A stretch of DNA of 64,000 nucleotides from Phaeosaccion multiseriatum. Taxonomy: Eukaryota > Ochrophyta, other classes. The translations under genes and the position numbers were made by a program. The stretch is from assembly GCA_965112735.1 (NCBI GenBank), contig OZ218955.1:682001-746000 (forward strand). The letters run 5' to 3'. This document shows, piece by piece, positions 1 to 13,000 of the stretch. The notes under the pieces are model-generated. The model was not told the origin of the DNA and did not search any database. It saw only the letters and a program-made list of their open reading frames with translations. Numbering within the stretch: position 1 is the first letter of the stretch; each line of letters starts with the position of its first letter.

Positions 1-3000
1 CTTCTCGCGTTCGGCCAAAGACCTTCTTAAATGCGATGCTGGAGCACACTTCGGCAACGTGAAACAGGAGCAGCGCCACTGGCAAGAGCAGAGTCTGCGT
101 GTCGAAGCGGCTCCAGATGGCGATTTGCGGCCGGTCCAGGCCTACGTCTCCGCTGGCGTAGAAGTCGGTGATGGGCTGCTGGAAGAGATGAAGGAACTCG
201 TAGGGAACGATGGCGCAGCAAAACAGCCTGGCGACATGCACTGCCACAACAAGCATGCTCAGCAGGGTACGCATTCCCAACCTCCTTCCTCCCCTCGCCC
301 GCCACCCCTGCTCCTCCTCGTCTGCACCTGCTCCATGGTGCTCGCTCTTCTTCACCTTCTCGCGCCCCTTTCCTCGGTTGTACGTTGTGGCGGGCGAGAC
401 CCGGGCAGGCAGGCCTGTCATTATGGCCCCCTCGGGTACCTCGGCTCCCTCAGGCACGCAGGAGCAGGAGGTGATGAGCGCACGACGTCCCAGGGAGGCG
501 CCCGCCCCAATGATGGTCTTGTCGCCAAGCGTGGCGCCTTCACCGACGGAGCAGCCCAGCAGTACGCCAGTGCCACTACAGGGCATTGGGCAGTGATTGC
601 AGATTGCCAGTAGAGGGGGAAGAGGAAGGAGGAGAGAGAATCGGAAGGAAGAAGCTTGTTGGACGAGGCGGCCGGTCGGAAGATAAACGACAGACATAGA
701 CACTACTGAGCCATCGCATGCACTGGCCTTAGTCAGCTCCCCCACCCCCCAGACTTACCTGCTCTCTGTGTGGAGCGTCAGGCCGCTCCCTAAGAAGGCG
801 TTTGCCCCAATGTCCAGCGTGTCAGGGTCACTGAGCACCACTGCACCGCCGATGGACGCACTCCAGCTGATGGACGCGCCAAGGAGCTTGTACCACAAGA
901 CCATCAGCTCCGTGCCGGAGAAGAAGCTCATCATGAGCAGGTGCGAGAGTCCTGTCAGCCGATTGGCAGTCTCCCGACGGGCGAGCGCACAGGTAGACAT
1001 GTCATTCATTTGCCGACCCTTGCTCAGTTTGCCGACGAGCACCCACTTCAAGACCACGCCCACGATCACGGCAGTAGTGCTGATGATTGCCAACCAGAGG
1101 AAGAGCAGGAGGATACCAGTGTAGCGCCCAGCGCTGACCTTGTTGGAAGCCTCTAGCTGGAATGCGATTGCCGCCAGGAAGCCTGGCAGGAGCGTGATGG
1201 CTAAGCACGTGCCAAGCAACATGAGCTGCATCCAGCCCTTGGATGCCAGCGCTGGTCCTCTGATAGGGGGCTGTTGAGGCGGTATGCGAATCGCCGCTGG
1301 ATTGCCCTCGTAGAGTCGCGCTCCCGCGAGCCGCGTGCCAGAGGGCACCGTCGCTTTCACTCCAATGGTGACATTGTCCTCAAGCCTCGCTCCTCCGTGG
1401 ACAGAGCTCACTGCTCCCAAGTCGCAGCCAGATCCGATCACCACCTGCATGCCGGACATGGAGGGGATATGGAGTGCAGATGGGGGTATCGTCACTATTG
1501 GCTCTGCAGACAACGATGGGAAGTGTGTGCATCCAAAGGTAGGCGCCACATACCGACACCGCCTGCTGCTGGCAGTAGCTACTTGGGCTCCCGCTCGCTC
1601 ACCTTGTCGTAGCTGATCCTCATGTCCCCAATCAGTGTCTTGGGGGAGATCATGACACTATCGCTCACAAGGCAGTTGTCGCCAATGTGTACCAAGTCAA
1701 ACTCGCTCAGGCGCACCTGCAAACAACAACGAGGATCAAGCAGCAGGGAAAGAGGACGACAAGCAAAGAGTGCTTTAGCTGCCGCCCGCTTCGTCTGCTT
1801 TGCTTCTTGCCACCTCCTCGCCCCGCACCGCACGAATAGCCCGGTAGACTACGGGCAGGTGGTTCCGTGGTTCCTTCTTACGGGTCACGTACCCCTGTCA
1901 GATCGCATCCGTCGCCGATGTGAGCTCCCATCATGCGGTACAGAGGCACGAGTACGACGGAGTCCGAGAGGGCAATCCCGACCAGCGGGTGGAAGAAGTA
2001 GTCCAGATACGTCTCCACAACCCAGCTGAGACGCGAGCGGAAGGTGAGGGGGGAGAGTGAGAGTGGGGGCACTGTCAAGCTGATACAAGCTTTGCGAACT
2101 TCTACCTCCACCACAAGGACTCGTTCGATGGACTCTTGCGATCCTTCCCTTATCCAGCGCTTTCCTCTTCCCCCCCAATCCTCCAGTCCAGCCAGGTCTT
2201 ACCAGCGCAAATGGTACGTGCTGTAGACCTTGTACACGCCCGCTTGGTACGTCCCCACGATGCTCCACTTCACCAGGGGGGCAGCCAAGAGGGCCAAAGC
2301 TGCCGTGACCACCAAACCGACCAGGTTACCGAGGAGGATCGCAAGGTAGTCGCTCGTGACGAGAGCGTCCCGACGGGTGCCCGTGCTGGCTAGGCCTTCC
2401 TGGAGCTCTAGAAGCTTCAAGACCTGCAGAGCACCTATGCGGCAGTGTTACTCAGTCAATCGAATCAGGATCGGCTGAGGATTGCAATTCTCACTACTTT
2501 ACCGTACCTGGAACAAGTTGATGAGAGGGAAGCCCGACACTGCGGTCCCCACGCTCAGCGAAACCTTCCCAAGTAAGACGATGACGACGAACATGATGGC
2601 CAGCCACGCCAAGCCCTGCGCTGCGGCCACAGTCGCCAGCCTGAAGGCCGTGTAGCCCAACTCGGCCTTGCGATGGGCAGGCATGTGCGCATCGGAGGCG
2701 TGCTGCCACTCCCGATCAGCGTTGCTGACAGAACTAGCCGCCCCGCTCGGCGAAGGCTTCTCCTGTGCGTCTACTCGAGCCGTGCCCTCCCCGAGCGTCA
2801 CACAGGCCTCGCTGATGAAGCTCGAGAGCGCATTCAATGTCGGCATATCGAAAACTGCGGCAGGAGTGATGATAGATCGAAGGCTCTCGTCCCTGCCCTC
2901 TCCGCCCGCTCGCTCGTCGCCTTCGTCTCCTTCAATAGCGTCGACCACTCGCGTCACCACCTCTGTAACCGCGACGGAATCGTATGCCACCGCCTCCAGC

Positions 3001-6000
3001 ACGTTCGGGTCCGGATCAGTGGCAAGCTTACCCCCCGTGGCACCGGAGACGCTCTCTACGGCGCTCATGACGATGTGCCTCACGGATGCCTCTCGCTCCA
3101 ATGGCGAAACTGCCAGCAGCTCACCCATCCTCCCCGGTGCACCGAGCGGCTCGGTAGAAGCACCCGCAGCCCTAGCAGCCAGAGCTCGGGGAAGCGGGAA
3201 AGAGCGGGGCGTCTGGTATCCTGTCCATGCCCTTCGCTGTGGCTTGGCAGCAACTATGGCGAAGTGCTGTGCCAATGCGTCAGTTGCGGGCACCTGCCCC
3301 TGCAGAATGCAATGCGCGTTGAATCCACCCAACCCAAAGGAGTTGACACCGGCGACCAAGCCCTCTTTGTCACTGCAGCATGCTGCCAAGTCAGTCATCT
3401 GCGTCGGGAGCACTACGGGCAGCCCTTCGAGCTTCAGCATTGGATTGACCTCCTCGAGGTGCAGGTTGGGAGGCGCTGCCCCATGCTCCAGCACCAAGAT
3501 GGCCTTGATGAGCTGCGCCATTCCCGAGGCACCCTCCATGTGGCCCAGCGTCGTCTTGACAGTGCCCACCACAAGGGGAGACTGGGGGGGTCGAAGGCCT
3601 GCATACACGGCCTTCAGAGCACCTGTATAGCACAGGAGAGGGCAGGAGAGGGGTGGAGAGGAGAGGAGAGGAGAGAAGAAGTGGGACGAGCAGAGGAGAA
3701 GACAGGAGAGGAGAGGAGAGAAGAGCAGAGAAGAAGAGGAGAGAAGAGAGGAGGGGAGGAGACGAGAGCGGAGGAGAGGGGAACATCACTTTACGATAGT
3801 ACAGCCCGTAGGGCCATAGCTCCGAGCTCCATGACAACGAGCAAAAGGACCGAGCCGAAGAGGGGCTGACGTACCCATCTCGATGGCGTCACCCGTGACG
3901 GTGGCCGTGGCGTGCGCCTCTACGTAGGACACGTCGCTGCCCCTGTAGCCGGCGCGGGAGAGAGCCACAGTAGCCACACTCTTCTGCGCCACTCCTTTGG
4001 GGGCGGAGAGGGAGCTACTGACCCCACTGTGGCTTACCGCCGTCGCCTTGATAGTGGCGAGGATACGGTCGCCATTGAGCTTCGCATCCGCTGAACGTTT
4101 GAGCACCAGCGCTCCACAACCCTCGGCTCGAACGTAACCGTCCGCAGTGGCGTCCAGAGATTTGCAGCGTCTGACGGGAGATCAGAACAAACGATCCATG
4201 GTTGCAAGCGCAGTGAGGTTAAGTAGCCCAGGCTTGGAAAAATGGACAAGCGCAGTCAATGGAAGGCTGTGGCAAAGTCAAACTCACCCTAGTTTGGAGA
4301 GGAGTCCTGCCTTGTCGAGTGCTCCGAAAGTCTGGCGATGCAGCAGAAGATTGACACCCCCCACCACCGCGCCGCTGCATTTGCCCAGCACAAGATTGTT
4401 GCAAGCCGTGTCAAGTGCCACAAGAGCAGAGGGGCATCCCGTGTCGATGGTCTGGCAATTGCCCGTGAGGCCCAGCGTGTGCGATATGCGGCCCGCCACG
4501 CACGCTGCGCTCCCCCCGACGAGGGAGTATGCGCTTTGCTTTGCGCCGCTCTCCTGCTGAAGCACGTTCCACTCTGCTCCGGACTTGCCGATGAACACCC
4601 CGATATCCAGGCCGTGCAGACTCTCTAGCCCCTTGTCGAATCCCGCCCTGTACAGGGCCTCGTACGCAGTCTCCAGCATGATACGCTGGCTGGGGTCGAG
4701 CGCTTCCGCCTCCGCTGGAGAGATGCTGAAGAAGGCGTTGTCGAACTTGTCGACACCATCGATAAAGCCACCTTTGCACAAGAGAGGGCGTCAGAGGTGA
4801 GAGGGGGAGGGAGGGCGAGGGAGAGGGAGAGGGAAAGAGAGAGAAAGGGACATCAGAGGAGGGAGGGGGAGGGGGGGAGGGAGAGGGAGAGGGAGAGAGA
4901 GAGAGAGAGGGAGCGGGAAAGGGAAAGGGAGAGGGAGAGGGAGAGGGGGAGGGGGAGGGGGAGGGAGAGGGGGAGGGGGAGGGGGAGGGGGGGGGAGAGG
5001 GAGAGGGAACGGGAAAGGGAAAGGGAAAGGGAAAGGGAAGGAGGGAGGGAGAGGGAGAGGGAGAGGGAGAGGGGGAGGGAGAGGGAGAGGGCGAGGGCGA
5101 GGGAGAGGGAGAGAGAGAGGGAGAGGGAGAGGGAGAAATGGAAATCACCCACCCGACTGTGTTTGTTTGCAATGCAATCAACCAACTCAACCGATTCATG
5201 TACAAGCCCCTCACCTTGGATTCCGGCCCCCAGGCCTCGCTCGGGCGGAGCTTCGGAGACGCAGTCCTGCTCGGAACACAGCTTGACCCAGAGCTCCTCC
5301 GGGCTGTTGCAGCCCCCCGGGAAGCGGCACGACATCCCGATGACCGCAATGTCCCCGTCACCAGCCGCTTCAGCTTCAACTTGCAGAGGAACGGAAATCG
5401 AGTCAGTCCCACTCGCGCTTCTCTCGTCCCCGTACAGCGCTTCGTGGAGATGCGCTGCCAGCAAGGCGGGTGTGGGGAAGTCGAAGAACGCTGTAGCCTC
5501 AATGTCCAAGGCCCTTCCGTCCGCCGCGCTGCTGTACAAAAGGTCCTCCAGTGTCTGCGCCAGCCCAGCCAGTCCCTCCGACGTGATGCCTGCGTCCATG
5601 AAGCGGTCAGTGGCCCGCAGGCCGGGGTTGCCGGATGCCTCTCTGGCAGAGTCGACCACTCGCTCGAGGATGAACGCCACGCGAGCAGCCTTGACCACTC
5701 CTTCAATGCCTTCTTTCATCACCGGCATGCCATCCGCTGCATGCTCCGTGCTGCTACTGCTTCTGTCCACCGTTTTCGCTTGCATCAGCGCCGGTATGTT
5801 ACGAAGTGGCCCATTCGAAGGGTTGGTGCTGTCCACCGCCCCGTCTCCCCCACTCGCCACTGTCTCGGCCGTGAGTTCGTATACCGTATGCAGCTCGTCC
5901 GCGTGAAGTGCCTGCCTTGTCGCCCGCCTTCGGATCTTGCCGCTCGTGGTCTTGGGGATGGTCTTCTGCTTGATGGCCATTACTCTAGCCGCCTTGAGGC

Positions 6001-8785
6001 CAAATGAGGACGAAAGCATGGCTTGAGCGGCCTCCACCACTGCCCGGGTCTCGCTCTCTCGCTCCTGACGGATCTCGAACACCACCTCCAGCACGCCGTC
6101 CCCTCCCGTCTCGTCGGAGGAGAAGGCCGCCACACAGCCCTGCCGAATGGCATCAGAGGCCTCTTGAACGGCGAACTCGATGTCCTGCGGGTAGTGGTTG
6201 ACCCCATTGAAGATGATGAGGTCCTTGATGCGGCCGCAGATATACAGCAAACCCTCCTCCACAAAGCCCACGTCGCCTGTCCGTAGGTACTGGCGAGGAG
6301 GCAAGCTGTCACTGCCCCCGGCCCCACCCTGGAGAGAGAGCTTCGCCTGGAACACCTCCTTCGACAGCTCGGGCTTGCCCCAGTACCCGGCGGCGACAGA
6401 GGGAGAGGAGACCCAGACCTCTCCCGTGGCTCCTGCTTCGCCGACCTCGCCCATGGTGTCGGGATTGACGATTCGAATGTCCACAAATTCTGCTCTCTCG
6501 CTCGGGGAGCCGACGCTGGTGAGGTCGGGGCGAGAAAGCGATCGATCGAGGACAGAGGTCCAGGAGACTGGGGAAAGTGTGCAATGGGGTGGGGAAGGCG
6601 AGAGAACGAGTGAATTAGTCTTTGGACCGATTCCTACTCTGAGAGAGAATGAAATGTACCACCGCCTGTCCCTTCGCCTCGACCCGGCCCCCCTTCTGTG
6701 CAGACTTCTTACCTAAAACCACGTGCTCAGCGAGCCCGTACGCAGCCGAGAACCACCTTACAGTGCACAAGTCACAGAGAGCGAGGCACGTACAAGGGAG
6801 AGGTATGAGGTTAGAAACCACTCACCGGGCTGAAAAAAGGGGGGAGCACGGAGGATGTCGTGACAGGTCTCTCGAGCTCAAGCGCAGTCATAGCTCCTGC
6901 CGCACACTCACTCACCCCTGCCGGAGGCCGAAAGGCAGGAAGGCCCCTTCGAACCTCTCCACCGTCTCCGCTCGGATTGGCTCGGCTCCCGACTGCAGCA
7001 CGACCACGCAGGACAGATCCAGCTTGGGCTCCTTGCGAGTGCCGCGCACCTTGGCCATGTACCGGGCGCAGAGGGCATAGGCGAAGTCGGGGGCGACGGA
7101 CCACTCCACTCGGTGTCGAGAGATGAGCTCCAGCCAGAGCAGGGGCCGCCTGATGAAGCTCACGGGGGACATGTAGTGCATAGTCATGCCCGTCAGGAAG
7201 GGGGTGAGGAGGCCGAGTACGAGACCCATGTCCTGTGGGAGGGGCACCAAGCCAGCACAGACAGGTCCACCAGAGAAGGGGAGGGGGTAGGACGGGGCAG
7301 AGATTGGAGAGCGATTGAGCAACAAAGGCAAGCCTAGAAGCAAAACAAAGCAGCACCGAGGGGTGTCACAGCCACAGCGTCGCACACACTCGGCGCCTCG
7401 CTCCTGGTCGTCCGTTTCCTATGTTTCTCCCCTCCCGCGGTTTGTTGTCTATAGCCACCCTTGCCCCTCCCTCGCCCCCTCTTTACTACTCACATGATAC
7501 TGGGGCAACCACGAGAAGCCAATCGCGGGCAGGTTATGGATCCGCCTGCCGCTAGGTGCAACTTCCGTGGTGGGACCGCTGTAGCTCGCCTCAGACTGGT
7601 GTGAGGAGGAGTCTCCAGCCTTCTTGTCCGAGGGCCACAGGCGGACCATGCCCGTAGCGGGGTGGCAGCCGATGAGATATACGTTGGCCATGAGCGCTCC
7701 GAAGGTTACCATGACGCCCTTGGGGTCACCGGTGGAGCCGCTGGTGTACTGCAGGAAGGCCAGGTCCTCTTCCGTCACGCCCGGCTCGTCAAAGCTCCTC
7801 GCCGACGAGGAGGAGGTGGAGGAAGAGAAGAAGCTCTGGAGCAATCCTCCATCGGTGGCCTTAAAGTCGAGGGCCTCAGGCCACAGCTTGCTGGAGTCAG
7901 AGAGTGGATTGGCCCTGTCCACTTTGCGCAGAGCTGCAATCTTGGAGTCGGTGAGGCACAGCAGGGGCTTACAGTCCGCCACGATCTTGCTCATCTTGGG
8001 CAGTGACTTGGACAGGGGAGGAGCAGGCGGGTACACCATCACCGCCACCACGCCCGCTCTGAAGCAGCCCAGGAAGGCGGCCAAGAAGTGCAGGCCCGGC
8101 CCGTAGCACAGCACCACCATGCTGCCCTTGGGCACGCCCCACTCCTCGCGCAGCGTGTAGGCAATCTTGCCCGCCTGAGGAAGGGTTGGGAGAAGAACGT
8201 TCGCATCTTGGGCTGATTATCACAAAGAGTCTAGGAGTGCCGGGGGGGGGTAAGGTGCAAGACTACAGCACACCAGCAGCAGCTGAATCGGCATGAGAGA
8301 GCAAGCAACAAGGGTATCAACACCTCCACGGAATGTTTGGTCGTTGCGTTGCTTACCTCATCCCACATGCGTCTGAAGCTGTACCTCTCCGCCTCTTTGC
8401 CCTTGCCATCGTACCAAAAGGCAAAGGGCTTGTCGCCGAGCTTAGCAACAGCCTCGTGAGCCCTCCTCAGTAGAGGAGCGAGAGAAGAAGAGGCCGCGAC
8501 TCCTTCGTCGATTCCGCCTCGTTGTTCCTCCTTTTCGTCGCCTGCTGGAGAGTCTCGCTCCCACAAGACTTGTTGCGTCACCCCCCCCGTTGGAACTTTA
8601 TGACGACCTTCCTCACCCTTGGAACCTTCATTTCCATTGGCGTGGCGGGGGAGGAGGAGGGGCTTCGTCTTCCGGCCATCCCCTCTGCCTGCTGCTGCAC
8701 GGCCTGTGGCGGCTGCCGCTGCTGCTGTCTCTCCGGGCGGCACCCCTCCTAGGGCATCGCCCCCTCCTCGTCCACCATGATCCAT
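1..8785 (-). CDS. FAAL-ACP-KS-ACP-membrane/hexapeptide megasynthase (3' end beyond left edge)
   Basis: Thirteen exons read on the minus strand: 8785-8357, 8174-7494, 7232-6916, 6756-6713, 6567-5215, 4771-4288, 4170-3875, 3622-2508, 2423-2203, 2025-1893, 1716-1603, 1444-759 and 575 to beyond base 1. All junctions are GT-AG and phases agree, giving about 2,150 residues in the window. Residues ~110-740 are a fatty acyl-AMP ligase: [35 protein letters not shown] and YLRTGDVGF. An ACP follows (phosphopantetheine Ser in GITSEGL, ~816). The ketosynthase (~890-1330) has its Cys in [10 protein letters not shown] (~1053) and His in EAHATAT and KTTLGH. A second ACP has AYDSVAV (~1417). Hydrophobic segments and left-handed hexapeptide stretches follow ([20 protein letters not shown]), as in the terminal region of poly-lysine synthetase (Pls). 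No AT, KR, DH or thioesterase is visible. Inferred role: activates a fatty acid as acyl-AMP, loads it on ACP and condenses it once using a trans-acting malonyl transferase. ATG 8785 is the first in-frame Met. Confidence 0.85.
3640..3785. repeat. GAGAGGA-rich simple repeat in KS intron
   Basis: Purine-rich tract on the plus strand (pyrimidine-rich in the sense of the minus-strand synthase gene), filling the intron between the exons ending at 3875 and starting at 3622. Confidence 0.85.
4797..5140. repeat. GGGAGA-rich simple repeat in KS intron
   Basis: About 340 bases of GGGAGA/GAGAGG units in the intron between the exons ending at 5215 and starting at 4771. In the sense strand of the gene it is an extended polypyrimidine tract leading to the 3' splice site at 4772. 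Confidence 0.9.
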
Positions 8786-10050
8786 TTCCTCACTTTTTGT
8801 TCCCTTCAGCACCACTAGAAGCAAGAAGTTGTTTACTTTTAAGTTGGGTGAGAAGAGGAAGAAAGGGAAAAAAAACCGTTAAAGAAGAAATGTGTGTGTG
8901 GGGGGGTACGAATGGCGAACATAGAATATTTCCAAGGGGTTTTCTGCGGCCGCCCAAACGACTAAACGACTATATGAGCAAAACAACGGCAGTGGGCCTA
9001 ATTTCTAATTTCCAAGAAGTAATGGGGGATACGAATGGCGGAGCATAGATATCTGAAGGGGTTTTCTGCGGCCGTCCAAACTTTCTTACGTAATCGATCG
9101 GGCCCTGACAAGGTTCTGAGGCGATCCAAACGGGGAACCTGGCCCGCTGGCGAGGCTTGGCAGAGCAGCCTTGGCTGGCCCTCATCGTTGCCTTGTTGCA
9201 TGGCTTTCCCCCAGAACCTGGAACCTGGCCGGCTGGCGCCGGTCAGAACCTGGAACCTGGTCGCCCCAGAACCTTGTCAGGGGCCGAGCATTCCATAGCA
9301 GCAGTCAAGCAGGGAGGGATCGACTTTACAAGTATAGCTAGAAGTAATAAAGGGAGGAGTTCGGCGTGGGGCGGAGCAGTGAAGGGAGGAGCAGCAAAGC
9401 AGGAGCAGGAGCAGCACAGGAGCAGCACAGCGCAGTGGCAACAGGGGTGTGAAATGTATGGGCCGCTCATATGCCTCCAGCATTCGATCAGGCACCCCTG
9501 CGAGTAGGCGGTGCATTTTGTGCTTCTTGTTAGCCTCCGAGCCAGGGCAGTGACGACCCTTCCCTAACAGCTCTCAGTAGCCACCTAGTGGCCTACCGCT
9601 CACTCCAAGTTCTCTGAGATGTGCGCACGGACTGATCAAGTGGAGCGTGTGTTTTTAACAGACGTTGCTAAAATCCTTGTCCTTGTCCTTCCATGTCCTG
9701 CCTGGCTGTATGTCTGTGTCCTTATCACCTTTGCCTCCTACACGGCCTTGTCCCTCCCCTTTGCCCCCTACACGGCCTCATTCCCCCCTCCCCCCCTGCC
9801 ATGCATGCCTCCCTCCGCGTCCAGTGCCATCCCTACCTGCTGTGCTCCTTTCTGCACCTCGTACTTGGCCTCTCGCTGCGTGCTCGACACGCTGCCTGCA
9901 TCAGGTAAGCCGCATCCCCCTTGTCCTCTCTGGCCCCTCCCTCTGCCACGACTCTTCGGCCTCCCTCTCTCCCTTCCTCGCTCCTTCCTCCTCCCTCCTC
10001 CCTCTTCCCTGTCCTTCCCGTCCGCTCCTCCTCCCCTCTCCCCCCCCTCC
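8786..10050. other. Spacer between the two synthase copies, with inverted and direct repeats
   Basis: No convincing gene. Two direct-repeat blocks share ATACGAATGGCG and GGGGTTTTCTGCGGCCG (about 8904-8957 and 9027-9081, period about 122 bases). An inverted repeat joins 9101-9118 to 9267-9285, and AACCTGG-type short repeats lie between its arms. 9600-10050 is C/T-rich. It may hold the promoter of the downstream synthase, but no core element was recognised. Confidence 0.6.
9101..9285. repeat. Inverted-repeat element, about 185 bp
   Basis: Left arm CCTGACAAGGTTCTG and right arm CAGAACCTTGTCAGG are perfect 15-bp reverse complements. They extend outward to GGCC on both sides, with one extra G on the right. 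The interior carries repeated GGAACCTGG units. The size and arms suggest a MITE-like remnant or a stable hairpin; no target-site duplication was established. Confidence 0.55.
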
Positions 10051-10055
10051 CCCTA

Positions 10056-13000
10056 GGCCATCCCGTCCGTGAGCAGCAGCGTCACCAGCACCTGTACCAC
10101 CGGGCTTGCAGTGATGTCAAGACCCGGGCACTCTACCAATATGGCCTTGATGAGTTGAGCCATCCCTGACGCCCCTTCCATGTGGCCTAGAGTAGTCTTG
10201 ACAGTGCCCACTACAAGGGGGGGGGCATCAGGCCTGTTGGGGTGAACGCTGCCTTGAGAGCGCCAAAGGAGTATCACGCGACGTGCGTGCGTGCGTGCGT
10301 GCGTGCGTGAGGGAGGGAGGGTGGGAGGGAGGGAGGGAGGGAGGGAGGGAGGGAGGGAGGGAGGGAGGGAGGGAGGGAGGGAGGGAGGGAGGGAGGGAGG
10401 GAGGGAGGGAGGGAGGGAGGGAGGGAGGGAGGGAGGGAGGGAGGGAGGGAGGGAGGGAGGGAGGGAGGGAGGGAGGGAGGGAGGGAGGGAGGGAGGGAGG
10501 GAGGGAGGGAGGGAGGGAGGGAGGGAGGGAGGGAGGGAGGGAGGGAGGGAGGGAGGGAGGAAGGGAGGGAGGGAGGGAGGGAGGGAGGGAGGGAGGGAGG
10601 GAGAAAGGGAGGGAGGGAGGGAGGGAGGGAGGGAGGGAGGGAGGGAGGGAGGGAGGGAGGGAGGGACGAGGGGAGGGCACGAATACGCTTTGTTTATTAT
10701 GTCTCATCACAGCATCATTGTTCTAGTTGGGACGTAAGAGAGACATCACAAGGATGGTCCAACACGAATGCCCCTCTTTTAACCTCTTTGCCTCCTTCAA
10801 CGTACCCAGCTCGATGGTGTCGCCCATGACCGTTCCCGTGGCGTGAGCCTCAACATAGCCCACTTCTCTCCCCTCGCACGCTGCCTGCCGCAGGGCTCTC
10901 CTCGCCAATCTCTCTTGGGCAGCTCCCTTGGGGGCGGACAGAGAAGTGCTGACGCCATTGTGGCTGACAGCCGCTGCCTTGATGACGGCAAGGATGTTGT
11001 CTCCGTCCTTGATGGCGTCCGGCAGGGACTTCAGCACGACGGCCCCGCTGCCCTCACTGCGCACGAAGCCGTCCCCGGCGGCGGCAAAGGATTTGCAGTA
11101 CCTGGAGAAGGAGACGGGACAGGAAGTAGAGTGGGGGGCGGGGTGGATCAGTGTCCAAGCAAGGGACCAGAGAGAAGAGAAAGGGCGCTTTGAAAAGAAG
11201 AAAATAGATGCAGCAAGAGCTGCAGGAGTACACTCACCCTTCCTTCGACAGAAGCCCCGCACTGGCCAGGCCGCCAAAGCCTTGGTCGTGAAGCAGCAGG
11301 TTGACCCCGCCAACGACGGCAGAGCTGCACTGCCTCAATTTCAGACTGTTGCACGCGTTGCTGAGGGCCACCAGGGCCGACGAACATGCTGCGTCTACGC
11401 TTTCGCATGGACCTGCGAGGCCGAGTGTGCGAAATGCGGCCAGCGAAACATGCTTTGCTTGTCCCTGCCAACGTGTAGGCGCTGAGAGAAACGGCATCCG
11501 CGCTCTCACGCAGCAGAGCGGGCCAGTCACTCCCTGCAGCGCCCACAAACACGCCGACTCGGTGACCTTCAAGCCTGTGTCGGCCCTCGTAGCCGGCTCT
11601 GTGCAGACCTCCTCGTACGCCACTTCAAGCATGATGCGCTGGTTGGGATCTTGGATCTCCGCCTCGGCGGTGGACATGCCGAAGAATGCGTTGTCGAACG
11701 CTTCAACACTGTCGATGAAGCCAGCCACCTGCTCGCATGACGAGGAGAGGAGGAGCGTCCAAAATGGGGTGAGTGGGGCACAGAGACGGGCAAAGAAGCG
11801 CCCAGCAAAGCTGTTCATGCCCTTGAAGACTAACATTGGCAAGCCTCGTGATCACAGGGTAGAAACGCACCTCTCACTCCTGTTCCCAAGCCTCGCTCAA
11901 GGGGTGCATCGGTGACGCAGTCCTCCTCATTGCACAGCTTCGCCCAGAGCTCTTCCGGGCTGTTGCAGCCACCGGGGAAGCGACACGCCATCCCAATGAC
12001 TGCAATATCGCCGCTGGCCTGCTACCGTCAGAAAAAGGGACCCCAGGAATGGAGCGAGGCAGTCCGTCAACGGAAGCGTCGTCCTCCTCTTCTTCTCCAA
12101 ACAGGACCGTCTCCAGGTGAGCTGCGAGTAGAGCTGGTGTCGGATAGTCAAAGAGGGCGTCGGCCCCAATCTCAGAATCCTTGTCGCTCCCGTCTTCAGT
12201 CTTCTCGCTGCCCAGAAAGTCCTCGAGCATCACCGCCAGCTCGGCCATCATCACCGAGGTCATGCCCGCCTTCATGAAGCGGTCGTCGGCGGTCAAATCT
12301 CCGTTGTGCGTCACCTCTACGGCAAACTCGAGGAGCTTATGATGGCCACCCTTGCCTCCCTACCGAGGCCCTCCATAGCACGCATGGCCAGACCGCCTTC
12401 TCCTCCTCCTCTCCCCTCCGGGACGCCGCCTTCGACTAAGCAAGCCCTTTCCTCTGGAGCTGAGCACATGCTGGCAAGCTTCACAGGAGGAGAGTCCTAT
12501 CGGTGTGGTTGGGGGAGAAATGGGCATGACAAGTGGGGTGAGACTCGACGCAAAGCCCTCAGCAGACGATTCCCTCACCACAACTGCACGGATGAAAAGG
12601 GCTGTGAAGGGCAAGTACCAAAGCACACAGATTGAAGGGGGCAAAGGATTGGAGAGATGGGCAAGAGGCCTCCACTCCCGCTCACTCGCACCTGTGACAT
12701 CGCAGTGCGGTCCTCGATGAGCTCGTGCACCATGTGCAGCTCGCCAGCGTGAAGCGCCTGTCTCGTCGCCCGCCTTCGGATCTTGCCTCTCGTGGTCTTG
12801 GGGATGGTCTTCTGCTTGATGGCCACCACCTTCGCCGCTCTGAGACCCAAGGAGGACGACAAGGCGGCTTGAGCAGCCTCCACCACTGCCTGGGCCTCGC
12901 CCTCTCGCTCTTGGCGGATCTCGAACACCACCTCCAGCACGCCGTCCCCTCCCGTCTCGTCGGAGGAGAAGGCCGCCACACAGCCCTGCCGAATGGCATC

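Noticed and set aside
1-8785. Bacterial contamination or very recent bacterial gene transfer for the FAAL-KS synthase
   Set aside because: Twelve in-phase GT-AG introns of the same style as neighbouring algal genes. An ancient bacterial origin remains possible but cannot be judged here.
8786-8824. Extending the synthase N-terminus upstream to 8824
   Set aside because: The frame is open but has no ATG before 8785.
10228-10737. Open frames of GGRE or PPSL repeats on both strands
   Set aside because: Translation of the (GGGA)n microsatellite, without conserved sequence.
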